Of a stretch of 5,762 bases of DNA, positions 5,752 through 5,762 are shown one piece after another. The notes beneath the pieces are model-generated. The model worked only from the letters and a program-made list of their open reading frames with translations, was not told the origin of the DNA and searched no databases. A program made the position numbers and the translations under genes. Each line of letters starts with the position of its first letter. The first letter of the stretch is position 1. Location of the stretch: the NCBI GenBank assembly GCA_020054965.1, contig JAIMZO010000112.1:1-5762 (forward strand). The letters are read 5' to 3'. Source of the DNA: Spirochaeta sp. (lineage in GTDB: Bacteria > Spirochaetota > Spirochaetia > Sphaerochaetales > Sphaerochaetaceae).

Positions 5752-5762
5752 AGATCGGAAGA
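5752..5762 (+). other. Illumina adapter remnant at the contig end (not genomic)
   Basis: The plus strand ends in AGATCGGAAGA, identical to the first 11 bases of the standard TruSeq adapter (which continues GC). It sits exactly at the right edge and interrupts rnfG in the middle of a conserved domain. This is best explained as untrimmed adapter read-through carried into the assembly. Confidence 0.9.

Overview
The window is one uninterrupted block of seven genes, all on the minus strand, with gaps of 11 bases or fewer or a 4-base overlap between neighbours. This strongly suggests a single operon read from high to low coordinates. In order of transcription: rnfG (5' end missing), rnfE, rnfA, rnfB, a diverged GH57/4-alpha-glucanotransferase-like gene, prfB (peptide chain release factor 2), and the start of an unrecognised secreted protein that runs off the left edge. 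No promoter, terminator, RNA gene, mobile element or CRISPR array is visible, and no stretch without a gene is longer than 11 bases.

The first four genes encode part of the membrane Rnf complex, which couples electron transfer between ferredoxin and NAD to ion movement across the cytoplasmic membrane. The order G-E-A-B is the tail of the C-D-G-E-A-B arrangement known from clostridia and other anaerobes, not the A-B-C-D-G-E order of gammaproteobacteria, so rnfC and rnfD are expected just beyond the right edge. The lower half of the operon couples this to a GH57-like protein that appears to have lost its catalytic residues and to RF2, whose mRNA carries the classic +1 programmed frameshift site.

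The likely host is an anaerobic or fermentative bacterium. The moderate base composition and the pairing of Rnf with a GH57-like protein make me favour a spirochaete of the Sphaerochaeta/Treponema type, but this rests on memory of the families and not on a search.

Points that most deserve attention: (1) the last 11 bases match the start of the Illumina TruSeq adapter, so the right edge is a contaminated contig end and the apparent stop codon upstream of rnfG's first visible Met is an artefact; (2) the GH57-like protein looks like a pseudoenzyme embedded in an Rnf operon; (3) the C-terminal ferredoxin domain of RnfB has lost all four ligands of one iron-sulphur cluster while keeping all four of the other; (4) a perfect 12-bp hairpin with a UNCG-type loop lies just inside the GH57-like gene, at the boundary between the rnf genes and the lower operon. 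I see no clearly new multi-gene system here.
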